From NCBI RefSeq assembly GCF_001750725.1, contig NZ_CP017279.1, positions 4,588,001 through 4,652,000 of the forward strand: DNA of 64,000 bases, in the 5' to 3' direction. Below, one piece after another: positions 1 through 8,703 of this stretch. The notes under the pieces are model-generated. The model was not told the origin of the DNA, ran no database searches, and saw only the letters and a list, made by a program, of their open reading frames with translations. Both the position numbers and the translations under genes were made by a program. How positions within the stretch are numbered: the stretch's first letter is position 1; each line of letters starts with the position of its first letter. The DNA is from Enterobacter ludwigii. Its GTDB lineage: Bacteria; Pseudomonadota; Gammaproteobacteria; Enterobacterales; Enterobacteriaceae.

Positions 1-569
1 AGGTAGCGCATAACGCCAAAAGCCGTTTCGTTAGACACGCCGATGTAGCGGATTTTGCCCGCTCGCTGGCATTCGGTCAGCGCTTCCAGCGTTTCAAGCA
101 GCGTAACGGCGGGAGCGCTTTCGTTCCAGCTGTAGCCGAGCTTACCAAAGCAGTTGGTTGGACGCTGCGGCCAGTGTACCTGGTAGAGATCAAGATAATC
201 GGTTTGCAGGCGCTTCAGGCTGGCATCCAGCGCGGCACGGATATTCTTGCGATCGAGGATCTGGTTTGGGCGGATCCCGGCATCGCTGTTACGCGCAGGA
301 CCGCTGACTTTCGAGGCGATAACCAGTTTTTCGCGGTTGCCGCGTTTTGCCAGCCAGTTGCCGACGTAGGTTTCGGTAAGCCCCTGCGTTTCCGGGCGTG
401 GAGGAACAGGGTACATCTCTGCGACATCAATCAGGTTAATGCCCTGGCTGACGGCATAATCGAGTTGTGCATGGGCATCGGCTTCGCTGTTTTGTTCACC
501 AAATGTCATCGTGCCCAACCCCAGTTGGCTTATCTCCAGAGAGCTGTGGGGGATACGGTGATAATGCAT
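1..569 (-). CDS. tas: Tas, aldo/keto reductase (N-terminal part, cut by window start)
   Basis: The minus-strand frame opens with ATG at 567-569 and runs off the window at base 1, giving about 189 N-terminal residues. It begins MHYHRIPHSSLEISQLGLGTMTFG, split here only as MHYHRIPHSS then LEISQLGLGT, the usual aldo/keto reductase opening, and continues with the DVAEMYP segment that supplies the catalytic Asp and Tyr. A purine-rich AAGGAAG lies just upstream of the start. Tas is a cytoplasmic NADP(H)-linked reductase known in E. coli as a suppressor of tyrosine auxotrophy under starvation. Its physiological substrate is not established. The C-terminal half cannot be judged here. Confidence 0.93.
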   Translation of the reverse strand, partial: MHYHRIPHSSLEISQLGLGTMTFGEQNSEADAHAQLDYAVSQGINLIDVAEMYPVPPRPETQGLTETYVGNWLAKRGNREKLVIASKVSGPARNSDAGIRPNQILDRKNIRAALDASLKRLQTDYLDLYQVHWPQRPTNCFGKLGYSWNESAPAVTLLETLEALTECQRAGKIRYIGVSNETAFGVMRY

Positions 570-661
570 AGCCGGCTTCCTTCAATAGACATGTAGACCG
601 CGTCAGGAACCTCCCGACAAAGGAATATAAACATGGCAGAGGGGAAGCAAAAGGGGAAGAA

Positions 662-692
662 AAAAATCAAAAAGGCCAGCAAGGTACTGACC
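662..692 (-). terminator. Intrinsic terminator after ygdR
   Basis: Read on the minus strand, a GGTCAG/CTGGCC stem (one G-T pair, 7-base loop) is followed by TTTTTGATTTTTTT. It lies 10 bases past the ygdR stop codon. Confidence 0.7.
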
Positions 693-701
693 TCTCTCTG
701 T

Positions 702-920
702 TTATCGCTCGATAATTTGCGAGACTTCGTCGCGATTGATCTGCATTTTATTCCCGGACTGATCGCGGTAGCTGACCAGACCGGTGTCATCATCGACTTC
801 CGGCTTGCCGTCTGTCAGGATCATCCGGCCATCTTTTGTCGCCATCACGTAATCGCTGCTACAGCCCGATACTGCAAACGCTAATCCGACTGCTGAAATT
901 AACACTGCCCATTTTTTCAT
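702..920 (-). CDS. ygdR: YgdR, small DUF903 lipoprotein
   Basis: A 72-residue protein beginning [10 protein letters not shown], with a signal peptide ending in a lipobox (VSGC) so that the mature protein would start at Cys. The start at 918-920 is chosen over an ATG 15 bases upstream because it gives the family length of 72 and a normal lysine-rich signal n-region. The mature part has the [11 protein letters not shown]...DDDTGLVSY pattern of the DUF903 family. The same family appears again in this window as ygdI. It is probably anchored to the outer membrane (Ser at +2). The function is unknown. Confidence 0.92.
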   Translation of the reverse strand: MKKWAVLISAVGLAFAVSGCSSDYVMATKDGRMILTDGKPEVDDDTGLVSYRDQSGNKMQINRDEVSQIIER

Positions 921-1020
921 CGTTATCGTCCTCACCTGGCTCGTATCAAATCATAGTGTAGTAATAACCCGATATTTCGACAGGAGGAAGCGGTAAAATC
1001 TTAAAAACCAGGTGATTATG

Positions 1021-1036
1021 TTTGAGAGCTCTCAAA
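1021..1036. repeat. 16-bp perfect palindrome between mutH and ygdR
   Basis: TTTGAGAGCTCTCAAA is perfectly self-complementary. It lies 13 bases beyond the mutH stop codon and upstream of ygdR, in the 128-bp gap where E. coli has ygdQ. There is no clear U-tract on either side, so it may be an operator or a transcript 3' end hairpin. This is only an inference. Confidence 0.6.
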
Positions 1037-1048
1037 ATAAGTAAAAAA

Positions 1049-1741
1049 CTACGTTTTGAGTAAGAAATGGCGAGCAAGGAGCGCTCCGGTAAAGTTCTTT
1101 TTGAGATAAAAACCGCGTGGCAATGTCAGTATCGGCTCGCCCCGGGCACCGATTGCTTCCGTGAGCGCTTTACTGTTCGCCGCCTTTGGCCGCAGCTGTA
1201 ACACCTCTCCGTGTCGGGCGGTGATGCGCTCAACCTGACCGAGGACAATCATATCCATCAGCTCTTCCCAGTCCAGACGCAGCTGATGCTCTTCATCTTC
1301 ATCCGGACTCCACAACAGCGGTGCGCCAACGCGGCGTTCAGCCAGCGGGATCTGACGTTCTCCTTCTACGGGGACCCAAAGCACGCGCTTCAGTTTATGG
1401 CGAACGTGACTGGTTTCCCACGTCACACCAGTATTCCCGGTTAACGGTGCAACGCAGACAAATGTCGTTTCCAGGGGCTTCCCAAGGCTATCGATGGGAA
1501 TGGTTTTTAACTCTACGCCCAGGGCGGCGAAATCCTGCTCCGGTTTACTCCCTGCGCTTGCACCCAGCCACAGCTCCAGCAGCATGCCGATCCAGCCTTT
1601 ATCCCGCTTCAGATCCTGAGGGATCGGCAGGCCAGCCATTGCCGCCAGCTCGCCAAGCGAAAAGCCAGCCAGACGCTGCGCCTGCTGTAGCAACTGGGTT
1701 TCGCTGGACGGCGGTGAAAGCAAGGGTAAAAGCGAATGCAT
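1049..1741 (-). CDS. mutH: MutH, GATC-specific mismatch-repair endonuclease
   Basis: MutH nicks the unmethylated strand at hemimethylated GATC sites after activation by MutS and MutL. The start at 1739-1741 (MHSLLPLL, 230 aa) is chosen because the upstream in-frame extension to 1909 does not look like the family and would run into the intergenic DnaA-box region; E. coli MutH has 229 residues. The restriction-type catalytic residues are visible: E56 in GMLLELW, D70 in EQDF, and E77 and K79 in GVELK. AAGGTT lies upstream as a weak ribosome site. The gene is read toward ygdR; E. coli has ygdQ between the two, which is missing here. Confidence 0.97.
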   Translation of the reverse strand: MHSLLPLLSPPSSETQLLQQAQRLAGFSLGELAAMAGLPIPQDLKRDKGWIGMLLELWLGASAGSKPEQDFAALGVELKTIPIDSLGKPLETTFVCVAPLTGNTGVTWETSHVRHKLKRVLWVPVEGERQIPLAERRVGAPLLWSPDEDEEHQLRLDWEELMDMIVLGQVERITARHGEVLQLRPKAANSKALTEAIGARGEPILTLPRGFYLKKNFTGALLARHFLLKT

Positions 1742-1783
1742 GAAGGTAACCTTTTGATTAAAAAATACACTAAGAAATTGTCC

Positions 1784-2256
1784 CCTGTGGATAGAGTTTA
1801 ACTTTTTCTGTACGAATATGCCATGTGCATGATTTATAGGTTTTTTTAGCACGCTAAAAATGGATGGCGAGGGACAAAAATTCGGTTGTTCAATTCTGGT
1901 CACTGACAATGAACAGGATCTTACACCATGTTATCCACAGAAAAGTGGGATAACTGGGCATAACCCTGACTACTGTTTCAATTTACAGCCTTGACGTGCG
2001 ACGAAAATCCAATTTTCAAACAAATTGTGCCTAACTTATTGGCACAATCTGTGGATAAAACCGACGCTGTTCGATCTTTCATCAGCACAACGATCCCTGA
2101 TGTGATGATCGTCACGATTAAGCGGTGTGGGTTGGTTTTATGGTGATTAACTTTATGAAAATAATGATTTTATTTTCTTTCGGTAATGGAGAGGGATTGA
2201 CGGCGGCTGAGGTTGTTCATCGGTAATCAGACACTTCTTCACAACTATATCCACAG
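1784..2256. promoter_or_regulatory. DARS2: DARS2-like DnaA-reactivating sequence (DnaA-box cluster)
   Basis: The 683-bp gap between mutH and rppH has no credible gene but holds a DnaA-box cluster. TTATCCACA is perfect at 1931-1939 (+) and its complement is perfect at 2050-2058. One-mismatch boxes lie at 1786-1794 (-), 1945-1953 (-, head to head with 1931) and 2247-2255 (+); a two-mismatch box lies at 1955-1963 (-). The head-to-head pair plus third box at 1931-1963 resembles a DARS core. In E. coli DARS2, which reloads DnaA with ATP with help from IHF and Fis, lies between mutH and the rppH gene, so position supports the call. The outer borders are approximate and I could not place the IHF and Fis sites with confidence. 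Confidence 0.82.
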
Positions 2257-2424
2257 AAAAGGTGAATAAAATTCCCCTCTGAGCCGCTCATCTGTTTATA
2301 ACTCTGCCTGTATTTGTGAGTTATTCAAATGTTATTAGGTTGCAGCCCTGTAAGAGAGTGGTTTACCGCCTCCCTGTAGTGTGAAACAATCATTCATATA
2401 TAAGGTTTAGTTTGGGGTAGTCCG

Positions 2425-2955
2425 GTGATTGATGACGATGGCTACCGCCCGAACGTAGGAATAGTAATTTGTAATCGTCAGGGCCAGGTGATGTGGGCCC
2501 GTCGATATGGTCAGCACTCCTGGCAGTTCCCGCAAGGCGGGATCAACCCGGGAGAGTCCCCAGAACAAGCGATGTACCGGGAGCTGTTTGAAGAGGTTGG
2601 TTTAAGCCGAAAAGATGTTCGCATCCTGGCTTCGACCCGCAACTGGTTGCGTTACAAGTTACCGAAACGTTTGGTGCGTTGGGACACAAAGCCGGTTTGT
2701 ATCGGCCAGAAACAAAAATGGTTTCTACTGCAGTTGGTGGGCAACGATTCAGATATCAATATGCAAACCAGCAGTACGCCGGAGTTTGATGGCTGGCGTT
2801 GGGTGAGCTATTGGTATCCTGTTCGTCAGGTCGTGTCATTTAAACGCGATGTTTACCGTAGGGTGATGAAAGAGTTCGCAAGTGTTGTCATGCAGCTTCA
2901 GGAGATCCCGCCTAAGCCGCAGAGCGCACCTGCCTGGCGACGTAAAAGAGGTTAA
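2425..2955 (+). CDS. rppH: RppH, RNA 5'-pyrophosphohydrolase (Nudix)
   Basis: RppH removes pyrophosphate from 5'-triphosphorylated mRNA and so opens the 5'-end-dependent decay route by RNase E. The protein has 176 residues, as in E. coli, with a GTG start ([10 protein letters not shown]). The Nudix box is complete: G38, E44, then R52-E53 and E56-E57 followed by G59, in the GX5EX7REUXEEXGU order. It is followed after 12 bases by ptsP, so the two are probably co-transcribed. It lies just downstream of the DARS2-like region. Confidence 0.98.
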   Translation: MIDDDGYRPNVGIVICNRQGQVMWARRYGQHSWQFPQGGINPGESPEQAMYRELFEEVGLSRKDVRILASTRNWLRYKLPKRLVRWDTKPVCIGQKQKWFLLQLVGNDSDINMQTSSTPEFDGWRWVSYWYPVRQVVSFKRDVYRRVMKEFASVVMQLQEIPPKPQSAPAWRRKRG

Positions 2956-2967
2956 GCTACGCAAATC

Positions 2968-5214
2968 ATGCTCACCCGCTTGCGAGAAATAGTCGAGAAG
3001 GTGGCCAGTGCGCCGCGTCTGAATGAGGCGCTGAACATTCTGGTTACCGACATCTGTCTTGCGATGGAGACCGAAGTCTGTTCGGTGTATCTGGCCGACC
3101 ACGATCGGCGTTGCTATTACCTGATGGCGACCCGTGGTTTGAAAAAGCCACGTGGACGCACCGTAACGCTCGCGTTTGATGAAGGTATCGTTGGTCTGGT
3201 TGGGCGACTCGCCGAACCTATCAACCTTGCCGACGCGCAAAAACACCCCAGCTTTAAATATATCCCCTCCGTAAAAGAAGATCGTTTCCGCGCCTTCCTG
3301 GGCGTGCCGATTATTCAGCGCCGTCAGCTGCTTGGTGTGCTGGTGGTACAGCAACGTGAGTTGCGTCAGTACGATGAAAGCGAAGAGTCTTTCCTCGTCA
3401 CGCTGGCCACGCAGATGGCCGCGATCCTCTCCCAGTCCCAGTTGACGGCACTGTTTGGTCAGTATCGTCATACGCGTATTCGCGCGCTTCCGGCGTCGCC
3501 GGGCGTCGCTATCGCCGAAGGCTGGATGGACGCCACTCTGCCGTTGATGGAGCAGGTGTACGAAGCCTCAACGCTTGATGAAGCGCTTGAGCGTGAGCGT
3601 CTCACCGCCGCGCTGGAAGAGGCGTCGAATGAGTTTCGTCGTTACAGCAAGCGCTTTGCCGCTGGGGCGCAAAAAGAGACGGCGGCCATTTTTGACCTTT
3701 ACTCGCACCTTCTCTCCGATGCACGTCTGCGCCGCGAGCTTTTTGACGAAGTCGACAAAGGTGCGGTTGCGGAGTGGGCGGTTAAAAAGGTCATCGAAAA
3801 ATTTGCCGAACAGTTTGCGGCACTGACCGACGGTTACCTGAAAGAGCGGGCCGGTGATTTACGCGCCCTGGGGCAGCGTTTACTGTTCCATCTTGATGAC
3901 ACTATTCAGGGCGCGAATGCCTGGCCAAAACGTTTTGTGCTCGTTGCCGATGAACTCTCCGCGACAACGCTGGCTGAACTGCCTCATGACCGCCTGGCGG
4001 GCGTGGTGGTACGCGATGGCGCGGCGAACTCGCACGCGGCCATTATGGTGCGCGCGCTGGGAATTCCCACCGTTATGGGGGCGGATATCCAGCCATCGGT
4101 GCTGCACCGACGCACCCTGGTGGTCGACGGTTATCGCGGTGAGCTGTTGGTTGATCCTGAGCCGGTTCTGCTTCAGGAATACCAGCGCCTTATCAGCGAA
4201 GAGAATGAATTAAGCAAGCTGGCAGAGGATGACGTTAATCTGCCCGCACAGCTCAAAAGCGGCGAGCGAATCAAAGTCATGCTCAACGCAGGTTTAAGCC
4301 CCGAGCATGAAGAGAAGCTCGGCAGCCGCATCGACGGTATCGGCTTATACCGCACCGAAATCCCGTTCATGCTGCAAAGTGGCTTTCCCTCTGAAGAGGA
4401 GCAGGTCGCGCAGTATCAGGGCATGCTGCAGATGTTTAACGACAAACCGGTCACCCTGCGCACCCTTGATGTCGGGGCAGATAAACAGCTGCCGTACATG
4501 CCGATTAGTGAAGAAAACCCGTGCCTGGGCTGGCGTGGGATACGCATTACGCTCGATCAGCCTGAGATCTTCCTGATCCAGGTGCGTGCCATGCTGCGCG
4601 CGAATGCGGCGACGGGTAACCTCAGCATTTTACTGCCGATGGTCACCAGCATTGATGAGATTGACGAGGCGCGGCGTCTGATTGAGCGTGCCGGTCGTGA
4701 AGTCGAAGAGATGATTGGCTATGCGATCCCTAAACCACGAATTGGGGTGATGCTTGAAGTGCCGTCAATGGTCTTTATGCTGCCGCAGCTGGCTAACCGT
4801 GTCGACTTTATCTCGGTCGGTACCAATGACCTGACGCAGTATATTCTGGCCGTCGACCGTAACAACACGCGTGTTGCCAGCATTTATGACAGCCTGCACC
4901 CTGCGATGATCCGGGCGTTAGCGATGATCGCGCGAGAAGCAGAGCAGCATGATATTGATTTGCGCCTGTGCGGTGAAATGGCCGGGGATTCGATGTGCGT
5001 TGCAATCCTGATTGGGCTGGGGTACCGCCACCTCTCCATGAACGGCCGTGCGGTTGCCCGCGTGAAGTACCTGCTGCGGCATATCGATATTGAGGATGCC
5101 CGCGAGCTGGCTGAACGCAGTCTTGAAGCGCAGCTGGCCGCTGAAGTGCGTCATCAGGTGGCTGCTTTCATGGAACGACGCGGTATGGGCGGCCTGATTC
5201 GCGGCGGTCGCTAA
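2968..5214 (+). CDS. ptsP: PtsP, enzyme I of the nitrogen PTS
   Basis: PtsP takes phosphate from phosphoenolpyruvate and passes it to NPr and EIIA-Ntr, a regulatory phosphorelay tied to nitrogen and potassium status. The 748-residue protein has an N-terminal GAF domain (about 1-165), which distinguishes it from the sugar PTS enzyme I. It then has the enzyme I N-terminal and phosphohistidine domains, with H356 in DGAANSHAAIMV, and a C-terminal PEP-binding barrel (about 430-740) containing the GLYRTEIPF and LCGEMAGD motifs. The length equals the E. coli protein. It lies 12 bases behind rppH. Confidence 0.98.
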   Translation: MLTRLREIVEKVASAPRLNEALNILVTDICLAMETEVCSVYLADHDRRCYYLMATRGLKKPRGRTVTLAFDEGIVGLVGRLAEPINLADAQKHPSFKYIPSVKEDRFRAFLGVPIIQRRQLLGVLVVQQRELRQYDESEESFLVTLATQMAAILSQSQLTALFGQYRHTRIRALPASPGVAIAEGWMDATLPLMEQVYEASTLDEALERERLTAALEEASNEFRRYSKRFAAGAQKETAAIFDLYSHLLSDARLRRELFDEVDKGAVAEWAVKKVIEKFAEQFAALTDGYLKERAGDLRALGQRLLFHLDDTIQGANAWPKRFVLVADELSATTLAELPHDRLAGVVVRDGAANSHAAIMVRALGIPTVMGADIQPSVLHRRTLVVDGYRGELLVDPEPVLLQEYQRLISEENELSKLAEDDVNLPAQLKSGERIKVMLNAGLSPEHEEKLGSRIDGIGLYRTEIPFMLQSGFPSEEEQVAQYQGMLQMFNDKPVTLRTLDVGADKQLPYMPISEENPCLGWRGIRITLDQPEIFLIQVRAMLRANAATGNLSILLPMVTSIDEIDEARRLIERAGREVEEMIGYAIPKPRIGVMLEVPSMVFMLPQLANRVDFISVGTNDLTQYILAVDRNNTRVASIYDSLHPAMIRALAMIAREAEQHDIDLRLCGEMAGDSMCVAILIGLGYRHLSMNGRAVARVKYLLRHIDIEDARELAERSLEAQLAAEVRHQVAAFMERRGMGGLIRGGR

Positions 5215-5226
5215 TACGTACTTTTC

Positions 5227-5269
5227 CCCTCACTCCGTCCTCGTCCTTTGTGACAGGGCGGAGGTGAGG
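5227..5269 (+). other. Stem-loop downstream of ptsP
   Basis: CCTCACTCCG near 5229 can pair with CGGAGGTGAGG near 5260 (one bulge) just after the ptsP stop codon. No U-tract follows, so this may be a decay-protecting 3' end and not an intrinsic terminator. Confidence 0.45.
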
Positions 5270-5311
5270 ATATAACACACTCCTCTATACACATCTTTTA
5301 CATCTCTGGCG

Positions 5312-5340
5312 CATCCTCCGCGTCCGCCTTATGCTATGAT
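5312..5340 (+). promoter_or_regulatory. Possible lgt promoter
   Basis: TATGAT at 5335-5340 is preceded by TGC, giving an extended -10 element. The -35 region near 5312 is poor. A 213-bp gap separates ptsP from lgt, so lgt needs its own promoter and this is the best candidate I see. Confidence 0.4.
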
Positions 5341-5427
5341 TCGCAACTTTGGAGCCTCTGCTAACAGCAGAATCGCATTTCTACCGCTGTCCACTTTCAG
5401 CGGAATAACAACATCTTGTGGTGACAG

Positions 5428-6303
5428 ATGAACAGTGGTTATCTGCATTTTCCGGAATTTGATCCGGTCATTTTCTCAATAGGACCTGTTTCGCTTCACT
5501 GGTACGGTCTGATGTACCTGGTCGGCTTCATTTTTGCCATGTGGCTTGCTGGCCGTCGCGCCAGTCGTCCCGGCAGTGGCTGGACCAAAAACGAAGTCGA
5601 GAACCTGCTGTATGCAGGCTTCCTTGGCGTGTTCCTGGGCGGCCGTATTGGGTATGTTCTGTTCTATAACCTCCCGGTATTCCTGAACGATCCACTCTAC
5701 CTGTTCCGCGTCTGGGATGGCGGCATGTCCTTCCACGGCGGGCTGATTGGTGTGATCCTGGTGATGGTGATTTTTGCCAAACGCACCAAGCGCAACTTCT
5801 TCCAGGTGTCAGATTTTATCGCGCCACTGATCCCGTTTGGTCTGGGAGCAGGACGTCTGGGCAACTTTATCAATGGTGAGCTCTGGGGGCGTGTCGACCC
5901 GAGTGTCTCCTTTACCATGCTGTTCCCGGGCTCGCGTGCAGAGGACATGGCGCTGCTGCCGTCTCATCCTGAGTGGCAATCCCTGTTCGATACTTACGGT
6001 GTTCTGCCGCGCCATATGTCTCAGCTTTACGAGCTGGCGCTGGAAGGCGTGGTGCTGTTTATCATCCTGAATCTGTTTATCCGTAAACCGCGTCCGATGG
6101 GTTCTGTCTCCGGTCTGTTCCTGATTGGCTACGGTGCATTCCGTATCATCGTCGAGTTCTTCCGCCAGCCGGATGCACAGTTCACCGGCGAATGGGTACA
6201 GTACATCAGCATGGGGCAGATCCTCTCCATTCCGATGATTGTCGCGGGTGTCATTATGATGATTTGGGCGTATCGTCGTCGTCCACAGCAACAACTTTCC
6301 TGA
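5428..6303 (+). CDS. lgt: Lgt, phosphatidylglycerol-prolipoprotein diacylglyceryl transferase
   Basis: Lgt transfers the diacylglyceryl group of phosphatidylglycerol to the lipobox cysteine, the first step of lipoprotein maturation in the inner membrane. The 291 residues match the E. coli length. Several hydrophobic segments are visible, with the signature MSFHGGLIG containing H103, and the [16 protein letters not shown] stretch holding essential Arg and Asn residues. The start follows a GTGGTGACAG stretch. thyA begins 6 bases downstream, so the two are translationally linked, as in E. coli. Confidence 0.98.
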   Translation: MNSGYLHFPEFDPVIFSIGPVSLHWYGLMYLVGFIFAMWLAGRRASRPGSGWTKNEVENLLYAGFLGVFLGGRIGYVLFYNLPVFLNDPLYLFRVWDGGMSFHGGLIGVILVMVIFAKRTKRNFFQVSDFIAPLIPFGLGAGRLGNFINGELWGRVDPSVSFTMLFPGSRAEDMALLPSHPEWQSLFDTYGVLPRHMSQLYELALEGVVLFIILNLFIRKPRPMGSVSGLFLIGYGAFRIIVEFFRQPDAQFTGEWVQYISMGQILSIPMIVAGVIMMIWAYRRRPQQQLS

Positions 6304-6309
6304 GGAACC

Positions 6310-7104
6310 ATGAAACAGTATCTTGAACTGATGAAAAAAGTGCTCGATGAGGGCACGCCGAAAAATGACCGTACCGGTACCGGCACGCTCTCCATTTTTG
6401 GCCACCAGATGCGCTTCAATCTGCAGGAAGGTTTTCCGCTGGTGACGACAAAGCGCTGCCACCTGCGCTCGATCATTCATGAACTGCTCTGGTTCCTGCA
6501 AGGCGATACCAACGTTGCGTATCTGCATGATAACAACGTCTCTATCTGGGACGAATGGGCAGATGAAAACGGCAACCTGGGCCCGGTGTACGGTAAGCAG
6601 TGGCGCGCATGGCCTACGCCGGATGGCCGCCATATTGACCAGATCACCACCGTGATGAACCAGCTGAAAAACGATCCGGACTCGCGCCGTATTATCGTTT
6701 CTGCCTGGAACGTCGGCGAGCTGGATAAAATGGCACTGGCACCGTGCCATGCGTTCTTCCAGTTCTATGTGGCAGACGGCAAGCTCTCCTGCCAGCTCTA
6801 TCAGCGCTCCTGCGACGTGTTCCTCGGCCTGCCGTTCAACATTGCCAGCTATGCGCTGTTAGTGCATATGATGGCGCAGCAGTGCGATCTGGACGTGGGC
6901 GATTTCGTCTGGACCGGTGGGGATACCCATCTCTACAGCAACCATATGGAACAGACGCATCTCCAGTTGACCCGCGAACCGCGCGCCTTGCCTAAGCTGA
7001 TTATCAAACGCAAACCGGAATCCATTTTTGATTACCGCTTTGACGATTTTGAGATTGAGGGTTATGACCCTCATCCAGGCATCAAAGCGCCCGTCGCTAT
7101 CTGA
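6310..7104 (+). CDS. thyA: ThyA, thymidylate synthase
   Basis: ThyA methylates dUMP to dTMP using methylene-tetrahydrofolate, the only de novo source of thymidylate here. The 264 residues equal the E. coli enzyme. The catalytic cysteine is in [10 protein letters not shown] (about C146), and the dUMP-binding [13 protein letters not shown] segment and C-terminal PVAI are intact. The gene lies 6 bases behind lgt with AGGAACC before the start, and it ends at a strong terminator. Confidence 0.99.
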   Translation: MKQYLELMKKVLDEGTPKNDRTGTGTLSIFGHQMRFNLQEGFPLVTTKRCHLRSIIHELLWFLQGDTNVAYLHDNNVSIWDEWADENGNLGPVYGKQWRAWPTPDGRHIDQITTVMNQLKNDPDSRRIIVSAWNVGELDKMALAPCHAFFQFYVADGKLSCQLYQRSCDVFLGLPFNIASYALLVHMMAQQCDLDVGDFVWTGGDTHLYSNHMEQTHLQLTREPRALPKLIIKRKPESIFDYRFDDFEIEGYDPHPGIKAPVAI

Positions 7105-7122
7105 GGCCGTCAATCGTGACAT

Positions 7123-7153
7123 AACCGGTGCTGTTTAGCGCCGGTTTTTTTTT
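7123..7153 (+). terminator. Intrinsic terminator of lgt-thyA
   Basis: A 10-bp stem AACCGGTGCT/AGCGCCGGTT (one wobble pair) with a 4-base loop is followed by a run of T residues. It begins 19 bases after the thyA stop. Confidence 0.9.
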
Positions 7154-7289
7154 CGCCTTCTTCCCGCTTTCCGACGCGTTATCCAGAACGTATGCAACGC
7201 ACTGCAACCGCTTAACTTTCCTTGATAAGGGCTCGTAAAACGGTCATCCGTAGCTCGTCAATTCCAGGCCATTTCGCCACACTCCCGGC

Positions 7290-7754
7290 ATGAAAAAAGA
7301 GAACGGTTTTACGCTTATCGAAACCCTGGTGGCTATCTCGCTGGTGGTCATTCTCAGCGCCTCCGGGCTATATGGCTGGGACAACTGGCAACGGCAGCAA
7401 CGGCTCTGGCAAACCGCCGGGCAGGTGCGTGATTACCTGGTCTTTCTGCGTAATGACGCAAACCGGCACAACCGTGACCACCAGGTCACACTGCGACGCG
7501 ACAGGGGCGTCACCTGTCTGATGAGCGCATTCGTGCAGGGCTGTGATAAGGGCAGTCCGTTTGTATTTATTCCCCTGTGGCCGGAGGTCACGGTAAGTGA
7601 AATAACGCCGTTATTTGGCTTCTATGGACTCAGGGATACGGCATGGGCAGGGCGAATACGCCTGCAAAGTCGTGCAGGAGAATGGCTCGTCATTGTCTCG
7701 AATGGAGGGCGAATCAGGATGTGCAATGTCACAGGAGAAGGTTCATGTCCCTAA
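7290..7754 (+). CDS. ppdA: PpdA, prepilin-peptidase-dependent minor pseudopilin
   Basis: The protein has 154 residues with a type IV prepilin signal at its very start: short charged leader, GFTLIE with Gly at -1 and Glu at +5, then a hydrophobic segment (LVAISLVVILSASG). This is the class of substrates cut and methylated by prepilin peptidase. It resembles E. coli PpdA, a GspH-like minor pseudopilin that primes pilus assembly. It is first in ppdA-ppdB-ygdB-ppdC, whose reading frames all overlap. The start is the ATG directly before KKENGF; the ribosome site is weak. Confidence 0.93.
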   Translation: MKKENGFTLIETLVAISLVVILSASGLYGWDNWQRQQRLWQTAGQVRDYLVFLRNDANRHNRDHQVTLRRDRGVTCLMSAFVQGCDKGSPFVFIPLWPEVTVSEITPLFGFYGLRDTAWAGRIRLQSRAGEWLVIVSNGGRIRMCNVTGEGSCP

Positions 7755-8305
7755 ACCAGCAGGGTTTCTCACTGATGGAAGTTCTGATTGCCACGGCGAT
7801 CAGCAGTCTGTTACTGATAAGCGCCTCGCGCTTTTTACCGGGCTTGCAGCGGGCTGTTTTACAGCAGTCCGGTCAGCGGGAGCTTGAGGAGGAGGTGTGG
7901 CAACGCCTTTTTTCCCTCGGCAAACAGCTTCAGCGTGCGGGGTATTGCGCCGGAAACTGTGCGGGGCAGGGACTGACGATCGGCAGGCAAGGTCGCTGTG
8001 TCATTGTACGGTGGGATGCAAACAGTAACGGTAACTGGGATAGCTCGTCTTCGGAAAACGACAGCACAGGTTTTCGTCTGGAATCAGGTGCACTGGAGAC
8101 CCTGCATGGGGCGACCTCGTGTGAGGGTAAGGGATGGGAGAAACTCACTGACCCCAACAGGCTTCTCATCCAGCACTTTGTGGTGAGTCAAGTTGAGCAT
8201 GCGGGGTTTGCCCCCCAGTTGAATATTGAAATGACCGCCCTTCGTCAGGGTGAGCAGGGGGCCCCCTGTCAGGCTTTTTATGGCGTCACGGGGTACAACC
8301 TGTGA
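7745..8305 (+). CDS. ppdB: PpdB, minor pseudopilin
   Basis: The start at 7745 (MSLNQQGFSLMEVL, 186 aa) is chosen over an upstream ATG at 7643 because the prepilin leader must stand at the N-terminus; it also gives the E. coli length. GFSLMEVLIATAIS carries Gly(-1) and Glu(+5) followed by the hydrophobic assembly helix. Two Cys pairs in the C-terminal half (CAGNC near residue 65, and later single Cys) suggest disulfides, as expected for an exported protein. It overlaps ppdA by 10 bases and ygdB by 4. Confidence 0.93.
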   Translation: MSLNQQGFSLMEVLIATAISSLLLISASRFLPGLQRAVLQQSGQRELEEEVWQRLFSLGKQLQRAGYCAGNCAGQGLTIGRQGRCVIVRWDANSNGNWDSSSSENDSTGFRLESGALETLHGATSCEGKGWEKLTDPNRLLIQHFVVSQVEHAGFAPQLNIEMTALRQGEQGAPCQAFYGVTGYNL

Positions 8306-8703
8306 ACCGGCAGCGCGGGATGTCCTCGCTGGCGCTGGTATTACTTTTACTGGTGTTGGGCACGCTGATCCTCTCCGGCCTCAATCAGCAGCTGACCACG
8401 TTTAGCGCACTGGTGGGCGGTGAGAGCCGCTCGGTTCAACAGCAGGCATCCGTGCAGTCAGCGCTTGAATGGGGACGCGTTCAGAGCTGGTTATCTGAGC
8501 CTGAGATCCAGTGCAAAAAGGTATCGGCGTGGCGAGTTTGCCTGCGGCTACTGAATGAAGCGCGTGTGCTGCTTATCGCCGGGAGTGATGGCCTGCTGCT
8601 ATGGCGCAGAGGCGAAATCATCGACGGCAAGATCCATTTCTCGCCACACGGCTGGAGTGATTTTTGTCCGCTTAAGGAGAGTGCGTTATGCCAGCTGCCG
8701 TGA
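8302..8703 (+). CDS. ygdB: YgdB, pseudopilin-cluster protein (PilX/GspK-like N-terminus)
   Basis: The protein has 133 residues starting at GTG 8302, inside the ppdB stop region. It has an RQRGMSSLALVLLLLVLGTLILSG segment, shown here only as RQRGMSSLAL and LVLLLLVLGT, which is prepilin-like but lacks Glu at +5, as in the minor pseudopilins that sit at the pilus tip. The rest is soluble with three cysteines. It lies between ppdB and ppdC with overlaps on both sides, so it is made with them and probably belongs to the same tip complex. The exact function is not known to me. Confidence 0.9.
   Translation: MNRQRGMSSLALVLLLLVLGTLILSGLNQQLTTFSALVGGESRSVQQQASVQSALEWGRVQSWLSEPEIQCKKVSAWRVCLRLLNEARVLLIAGSDGLLLWRRGEIIDGKIHFSPHGWSDFCPLKESALCQLP

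Noticed and set aside
633..884. An 83-residue lysine-rich plus-strand frame opposite ygdR
   Set aside because: Its start lies over the ygdR terminator A-run and the rest is antisense to ygdR.
1742..1909. N-terminal extension of mutH to 1909
   Set aside because: The extension is not MutH-like and overlaps the DnaA-box region; MutH catalytic residue numbering fits the start at 1741.
2836..3471. A 211-residue minus-strand frame opposite rppH and ptsP
   Set aside because: Antisense shadow with no domain; both sense genes are certain.
5809..6750. A 313-residue minus-strand frame across lgt and thyA
   Set aside because: It runs through two certain genes on the opposite strand and looks like neither a domain nor a secreted protein.
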